From Tubiluchus corallicola (lineage: Eukaryota; Priapulida; Priapulimorpha; Priapulimorphida; Tubiluchidae), in NCBI GenBank assembly GCA_030141605.1, contig JAQGDQ010001109.1:1-62173 (forward strand): DNA of 62,173 nt, read 5' to 3'. Position 1 is the first letter of the stretch, and the number at the start of each line of letters is the position of its first letter. Positions 24,601 to 62,173 of the stretch are shown piece by piece. The notes beneath the pieces were generated by a model. It had not been told where the DNA came from and made no database searches. It saw nothing but the letters and a program-made list of their open reading frames with translations. A program made the translations under genes and the position numbers.

Positions 24601-27360
24601 CCCTATTTTAAAAATTTAGTAAGAAGCAATATAAATAACAGCAAAATGAGTGAACAAATGGTTGTTTAGTTGAAATTATACACTAACCAATTCGTTTTTT
24701 ATCTGTTATGTTTAGCAAATAAAAATTTAGCTAACACAAATATACAAGCAACAACTATGTAAATTTTTCTTATTGGTCTAATATTTGGAATTTTTCAGTT
24801 TCAGCGCTTTAACGTCTCTCTGCACATCGAGTATAACAAAAATAGTGATTATAATGAATTTATATAATGGCAAGTACAAATTTGAACCCAGCAATCAGAA
24901 CTTAATTTTAATGTGACAATGTGTAATCACTCTAGCGAAAGAGGATTCATCGACAATTTCTAAGTTTAAAATTGAGATTTAGTCAGTTCTGTATGTCATT
25001 GGTATTGCTATTCTCTAGCCAATCCTTACACAAATGAAAAACACCTTACCATTCGTTGATACTCACCTAATAACAGCATCTTTCTGCTCCTGAGTGTAAG
25101 ATGTCTCGTGATCTGAATGTGCATGCGTGCGAGTCCTGTCACCTGAGTGTGACCTGGGCTTACGATGTCGTACATCGTTTTCATCATTTGTGAAAGCACC
25201 ACCAGCTGAACCATTCATTCTAGCCTGTATTTGTGCCAAAAGATCTATAATATATTAAAACAAGATTGTATTTACTTGTATGCATTCTAAGTTTCATAAG
25301 GAGGAATTCGTGCCGTGATGGGACGAAGTGTTTGAGATGCCAGGCTAAGATGAGTAGAACCTGCGGAAGTGTTTGGTTTGACCTAGCAATGACACCTTGG
25401 CCCTCTTGTTCAATTAGATTCCACTAACATCTCTTAAACGGTTCAGTAGACTGGGCATTCGTTAACTAATGTTGCACTTTTGTTGTTAAAGTAAGCTAAA
25501 GTAACCAAAGCCAATCTTAGTCAATCCACTCCGCCTTGAAATAATACAGTTCTATCAATAATTTGCTACTTTTCTAAGTTTATAATGCCAACAACAGAAA
25601 TATTAAACTCATTTGATCTTGGCAATTTATTTCTAGTGATATGGCTCAAATCCAAAAGGTAAAAATCCCTCCCAAATCACGTATACATGTTTCAATATAA
25701 ATTATAAGCAAAATAATGTTCAGTTCTTGAAGTCTAAAAGTCTTTGACGACATACTAGAAGTTTGGGGTGCGCATGGTTAGTATACACACTGAGAAAAGC
25801 AACTCGCTAACTGGTGATGGTATTAGAGGTAATGATAAGAGGTGAAACAAGCAAAACAAACATGGTGGGTGCGGGATAAAAACACAGTTAGATTTATAGA
25901 CAGGTTATTTAGGATGGCACCCTCATGGTAGAAACAGCAGAGGGTGCTAGTGCTCAGACGTGATCTCTAGAAGTGATTTCTCTGATATCCGGTGGAAGTT
26001 TGTACCAACTTGGAAGTTTGACATGATTCAGTGCCACATTTAATTTGACTCAGTTTGGCAAATTAGAGGATTGTCCCATCACTACTGCTAAATTCACGTG
26101 CAGCATTGTTAAGTATATTATGGACACTGAGAAAGATGCTGGCTTTACTGATTCCCTTTCATCCAAAACTTACCGTCTGCAAGGGGGAGGGGGTTTTCAG
26201 TTTATATGATGACTTATAAGCAGTCAAAAATGGAGAAAGGTGACTTTTGGCATTAAAACAGTTTGGCAGGTTAGTCAATGGAGTTAATTGCAGCATGTTT
26301 TCATTTATCAATGTGCACACGACATTTATTCTTATTATTACATCTTAAAGTAAATAATGTACTCCAAGAAACAAGATGCTCTTATTGAATTCTATAACCA
26401 GCATTTGTAAATTTCAAAGTTTCTCTAATCATTGACATTGTTTGTCTGTCAGGTAATGATCCAAGAGATATACTGTTTCTCACATTTTCATAGTTTTACC
26501 TTGAACTCATATCACCTATATCCATTTCTCACTATCAATTCTATGTAGAAGAATTAGTTTCAAAATCTGATCTGACAAACACTTTGTACAACAGCTCTAG
26601 AGTATTACTAGTAATAGTTAATTAATCTAGTTATAGATATGTCATCAATAAGTTGAGTAATCTGACTTATAATATATATATTCTTAGGGAAAGTTTCATT
26701 GCATTATTGCAAATATTAGTAAATAAGTTTATGGCTTTAAATGTGAAGATACTACAACATCAAAATTTGAGTCTTTGTAGTCAGAAACATAGACAATTTA
26801 TTAATACTATCAATAAGACTAAACTCACCAGTTAAACCCACCAAGACTAGATGTATTGTAATGTTTAGTGCTTACCATAATGGTGAGCACCCTGTGCGAT
26901 AAGTTGTTTAACAAAACAGTTACCTGCACATAGATAGTGGAGAATTCATTGTGCCCTCTGCAGTTAGATATTTACAAAAACGTTGAAATAGTCAACTAGG
27001 ATAGTGGACCACAGAGATATTAGGTACCGGGTATAAAACTATTGGTATTATTACTTATTTGTGTATATCACGATGAATATTATGAGTATATAGTTTTAAG
27101 CAAAGAAGGAATATCATTGGTCCCTAACTTCAAAAGCCAGCATTTTTTAAAAAAATTAAGGATTTTATTTTTGATTAACTTATTTTTAGTTCCCCTAATA
27201 GTAAACGAATAGAACAAAAATTACAACCTCTTGCAGCATCTGAAGGATAAAGTTTGATTGCCTTTTGAACAAATTTTTCTGCTTTAGATATATTTCCTTG
27301 TTTTAGATGCTTTTTCGCAAGCTCAATACAACGAAAACTTTCGTCTCTGTTGACCTCCAT
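15641..27360 (-). CDS. DNAJB12: DNAJB12/DNAJB14-type ER membrane J-protein (complete, 9 exons)
   Basis: Exons in coding order: 27228-27360, 25067-25244, 24457-24602, 23084-23212, 22069-22125, 19244-19332, 17909-18015, 16646-16815, 15641-15753. All phases agree and the product is 373 residues. In vertebrates these tail-anchored J-proteins recruit Hsc70 to the cytosolic face of the ER for membrane-protein folding and degradation. Visible in order: an N-terminal helical segment like the mammalian one ([14 protein letters not shown]); a J-domain at about residues 108-170 with [23 protein letters not shown] and [15 protein letters not shown], including the HPD motif; [11 protein letters not shown]; a His/Gln-rich stretch ([11 protein letters not shown]); one membrane segment ([20 protein letters not shown]); and the lumenal DUF1977 domain ([15 protein letters not shown] to [10 protein letters not shown] and TPSC). 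The start ATG at 27358-27360 aligns with the vertebrate start. Invertebrates often have one gene for both paralogues, so the symbol is nominal. Confidence 0.95.
16025..16566 (+). mobile_element. TTAA-bounded MITE, family A copy 2 (DNAJB12 intron 8)
   Basis: TTAA at 16025-16028 and 16563-16566. The body matches the copy at 11701-12248 almost end to end with scattered substitutions and small indels. It ends 80 bp from DNAJB12 exon 8. Confidence 0.88.
17205..17400. mobile_element. Divergent SINE-like repeat copy
   Basis: Contains AACCTGGCCCATTATCATGG and GTGAGACACTGAACTACCAG. These align loosely with 42615-42680 and 52245-52320 (shared core GAGACACTAAAC). A GAGTTTTGAACACAG stretch resembles a tRNA-type B box but is not decisive. 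In DNAJB12 intron 7. Confidence 0.4.
19673..20634. mobile_element. pogo/Tigger-like element, family C copy 2 (DNAJB12 intron 5)
   Basis: TA at 19671-19672 and 20635-20636 flank a 962-bp element. The ends are CAATAGGCCTCACTTAACAA and, in reverse, CAGCAGGCGCCGCTTAATAG. Internal blocks (ACTCACGGTTAATAGA, TTGACTCAATATTTTT, CATTAAAAC near the right end) are shared with 14605-15403. Confidence 0.7.
21048..21935. mobile_element. Foldback element with multi-copy CAAATGTAGAC ends
   Basis: The left 200 bp has about eight copies of (A/G)TCAAATGTAGAC or TCAAATGTG words. The right 110 bp (about 21825-21935) has the inverse words (GTCTACATTTGA, CACATTTGAGTTACC). The ends are GTCAAATGTAGACC and GTCTACATTTGATG. 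The AT-rich centre has no recognisable coding sequence. The architecture suits a foldback or MULE-like non-autonomous element. In DNAJB12 intron 5. Confidence 0.65.
22241..23005. repeat. 80-bp tandem repeat, ~9.6 copies (DNAJB12 intron 4)
   Basis: An 80-bp unit repeats at 22241, 22321, 22401 and onward to a partial last copy. It contains GAGGCGGGTAAAAGCAGAGT and AAACGGGTGGCGACCAC. Copies differ mainly at a few positions (AGCTTAAAGC versus AGTTTAATGC; AGAGTAAG versus AGAATAAG). The array fills most of the 958-bp intron between exons 4 and 5. Confidence 0.95.
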
Positions 27361-27581
27361 CTTTGCCACTGCGTGTCGCTTTTATTAATTTAGTATATTT
27401 AGTAAATTACAGTTTTAGGTTTTCAAACTGTTGCTTAGTTATAGGTGTAATAAGTAAATTTTATTTTGTTGTAATTTATATTTTAATGTACGTCTTTAAG
27501 TAGAAGTGGGAAAACATTATCGAAAAAAATATTTATTCTTAAGCGACATAGCTTGTTTCAAAAAATTGTTAAAATGTGAAG
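27361..27581. promoter_or_regulatory. Shared bidirectional promoter, DNAJB12 and CEP164
   Basis: Only 221 bp separate the two start codons, which face away from each other, so both 5' UTRs and promoters must lie here or overlap the first exons. The stretch is strongly AT-rich with no obvious TATA arrangement. GTTGCTTAGTTAT at about 27431-27443 has one good half of an RFX X-box (GTTGCY) but a poor second half. RFX factors drive many ciliary genes, so this is only a weak candidate. Confidence 0.7.
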
Positions 27582-59783
<32,202 letters not shown>

Positions 59784-59916
59784 GTAAGCTTTGCTAATGC
59801 CTTTTGTGTAACTTGTAAACTTTTCACAAAATCACTTTCCGCTGTCAGTTACGTAGAGTGGATAATTATGTTATAATTAACACAGAAGTTTAGTAAAACA
59901 AATAGAATCCATAGAC

Positions 59917-62173
59917 AGTAAGTCCAACGTAAGCGTTTCATTCAGTTAGAATGTGTTCCGTTAAGTCCAACATAAGCATTTTATTCAGTTAGAATGTGTT
60001 CCGTTAAGTCCAACATGAGCGTTTTATTCAGTTAGAATGTGTTCCGTTAAGTCCAACATGAGCGTTTTATTCAGTTAGAATGTGTTCCGTTAAGTCCAAC
60101 ATAAGCGTTTTATTCAGTTAGAATGTGTTCCGTTAAGTCCAACATGAGCGTTTTATTCAGTTAGAATGTGTTCCGTTAAGTCCAACATGAGCGTTTTATT
60201 CAGTTAGAATGTGTTCCGTTAAGTCCAACATAAGCGTTTTATTCAGTTAGAATGTGTTCCGTTAAGTCCAACATGAGCGTTTTATTCAGTTAGAATGTGT
60301 TCCGTTAAGTCCAACATGAGCGTTTTATTCAGTTAGAATGTGTTCCGTTAAGTCCAACAAGCGTTTTATTCAGTTAGAATGTGTTCGTTAAGTCCAACGT
60401 GTTTTATTAGTGAATGTGTCGTTGTAACTAGGTTTTATTCAGTAGAATGTGTTCCGTTAAGTCATAGCGTTTTATTCTGAATGTGTTCCGTTAAGTCCAA
60501 GGTTTTTTTTAGAATGTGTTCGTTAAGTCCAACATGAGCGTTTTATTCAGTTAGAATGTGTTCCGTTAAGTCCAACATGAGCGTTTTATTCAGTTGAATG
60601 TTCCGTTAAGTCCAACATAGCGTTTTATTCAGTTAGAATGTGTTCCGTTAAGTCCAACATGAGCGTTTTATTCAGTTAGAATGTGTTCCAAGTCCAATGA
60701 GCGTTTTATTCAGTTAGAATGTGTCCGTTACAGTTTTTCATTAGAATGTGTTCCGTTAAGTCCAACATAAGCGTTTTATTCAGTTAGAATGTGTTCCGTT
60801 AAGTCCAACATAAGCGTTTTATTCAGTTAGAATGTGTTCCGTTAAGTCCAACATGAGCGTTTTATTCAGTTAGAATGTGTTCCGTTAAGTCCAACATGAG
60901 CGTTTTATTCAGTTAGAATGTGTTCCGTTAAGTCCAACATAAGCGTTTTATTCAGTTAGAATGTGTTCCGTTAAGTCCAACATAAGCGTTTTATTCAATT
61001 AGAATGTGTTCCGTTAAGTCCAACATAAGCGTTTTATTCAGTTAGAATGTGTTCCGTTAAGTCCAACATAAGCGTTTTATTCAGTTAGAATGTGTTCCGT
61101 TAAGTCCAACATAAGCGTTTTATTCAGTTAGAATGTGTTCCGTTAAGTCCAACATGAGCGTTTTATTCAATTAGAATGTGTTCCGTTAAGTCCAACATGA
61201 GCGTTTTATTCAGTTAGAATGTGTTCCGTTAAGTCCAACATAAGCGTTTTATTCAATTAGAATGTGTTCCGTTAAGTCCAACATAAGCGTTTTATTCAAT
61301 TAGAATGTGTTCCGTTAAGTCCAACATAAGCGTTTTATTCAGTTAGAATGTGTTCCGTTAAGTCCAACATGAGCGTTTTATTCAGTTAGAATGTGTTCCG
61401 TTAAGTCCAACATGAGCGTTTTATTCAGTTAGAATGTGTTCCGTTAAGTCCAACATGAGCGTTTTATTCAGTTAGAATGTGTTCCGTTAAGTCCAACATG
61501 AGCGTTTTATTCAGTTAGAATGTGTTCCGTTAAGTCCAACATAAGCGTTTTATTCAGTTAGAATGCGTTCCGTTAAGTCCAACATGAGCGTTTTATTCAG
61601 TTAGAATGTGTTCCGTTAAGTCCACATAAGCGTTTTATTCAGTGAATGTGTTCCGTTAAGTCCAACATGAGCTTTATTCAAGAATGGTTCCTTAAGTCCA
61701 ACATAGGTTTTATTCAGTTAGAATGTGTTCCAAGTCCAACTTAAGCGTTTTATTCAATTAGATTGAGTTCCTAAGTCCAACTAAGCGTTTTATTCAGTTA
61801 GAATGTTCCGTTAAGTCCAACAAGCTTTAATTGAATGTGTTCTTAAGTCCAACTAGTTTTATTCAGTTAGAATGTGTTCCGTTAAGTCCAACATAAGCGT
61901 TTTATTCAATTAGAATGTGTTCCGTTAAGTCCAACATAAGCGTTTTATTCAGTTAGAATGTGTTCCGTTAAGTCCAACATGAGCGTTTTATTCAATTAGA
62001 ATGTGTTCCGTTAAGTCCAACATGAGCGTTTCATTCAATTAGAATGTGTTCCGTTAAGTCCAACTTAAGCGTTTTATTCAATTAGATTGAGTTCCATTAA
62101 GTCCAACATAAGCGTTTTATTCAGTTAGAATGTGTTCCGTTAAGTCCAACTTAAGCGTTTTATTCAATTAGAA
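59917..62173. repeat. 43-bp minisatellite, >50 copies, running off the window
   Basis: The unit is GTTAAGTCCAACATGAGCG followed by TTTTATTCAGTTAGAATGTG and TTCC. Copies alternate ATGAGCG and ATAAGCG and CAGTTAG and CAATTAG variants. Two islands (about 60355-60740 and 61620-61870) are ragged with many short deletions. It begins about 130 bp into CEP164 intron 23. Every unit carries AATAAA on the minus strand. Confidence 0.98.

Noticed and set aside
27431-27443. RFX X-box for CEP164
   Set aside because: Only one half-site matches GTNRCC; the second half does not fit RGYAAC, so it is mentioned only as a weak candidate.
59917-62173. CRISPR-like regular array
   Set aside because: Units are contiguous 43-mers with no unique spacers, in an animal intron; this is a minisatellite.

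Overview
This is a nuclear genome segment from an animal, most likely an invertebrate. It is AT-rich, the genes are split by GT-AG introns under the standard code, and the proteins are clear metazoan orthologues. The introns are packed with short non-autonomous transposons and minisatellites. I cannot name the species. Protein identities come from recognising family sequences; no database search was run.

Gene layout, left to right: (1) the first coding exon of a ZRANB1/TRABID-type K29/K33 deubiquitinase, minus strand, 241-1176, whose remainder lies left of the window; (2) a four-exon MTRES1 (C6orf203) mitochondrial RNA-binding gene, plus strand, 6580-10071; (3) a complete nine-exon DNAJB12/DNAJB14-type ER membrane J-protein gene, minus strand, 15641-27360; (4) a CEP164 centriole distal-appendage gene, plus strand, from 27582, with 23 coding exons assembled in a continuous reading frame to 59783 and its 3' end beyond the window; (5) an intronless rhodopsin-class GPCR gene, minus strand, 49554-51311, nested antisense inside CEP164 intron 16. 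DNAJB12 and CEP164 are head to head with 221 bp between start codons, so they probably share a bidirectional promoter. MTRES1 and DNAJB12 converge; ZRANB1 and MTRES1 diverge across 5.4 kb of repeat-bearing sequence.

Repeats: at least eight elements in four families are bounded by TTAA and mostly begin TTAAAGGA. There is also one piggyBac-type element (CCCTTAT ends, TTAA target), three hAT-type elements with 8-bp target duplications (two exact), a related CAGGGATG element with a 6-bp duplication, six pogo/Tigger-like elements with TA targets, two foldback elements and a divergent SINE-like family. Minisatellites have units of 20, 30, 32, 43, 77, 80 and about 93 bp, and one intron holds about 450 bp of (GA)n. 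The 43-bp array fills the last 2.2 kb and runs off the window.

The most unusual items are: hammerhead-ribozyme-like motifs in two CEP164 introns (36971-37171, and both arms of a foldback element at 38980-39772); a 77-bp array that repeats the authentic CEP164 exon 2 splice donor; a GPCR that has lost both cysteines of the conserved class A disulfide and carries a 13 x 10-residue tail; and a CxxC-type motif plus a 15-residue duplication in the C-terminal part of CEP164.
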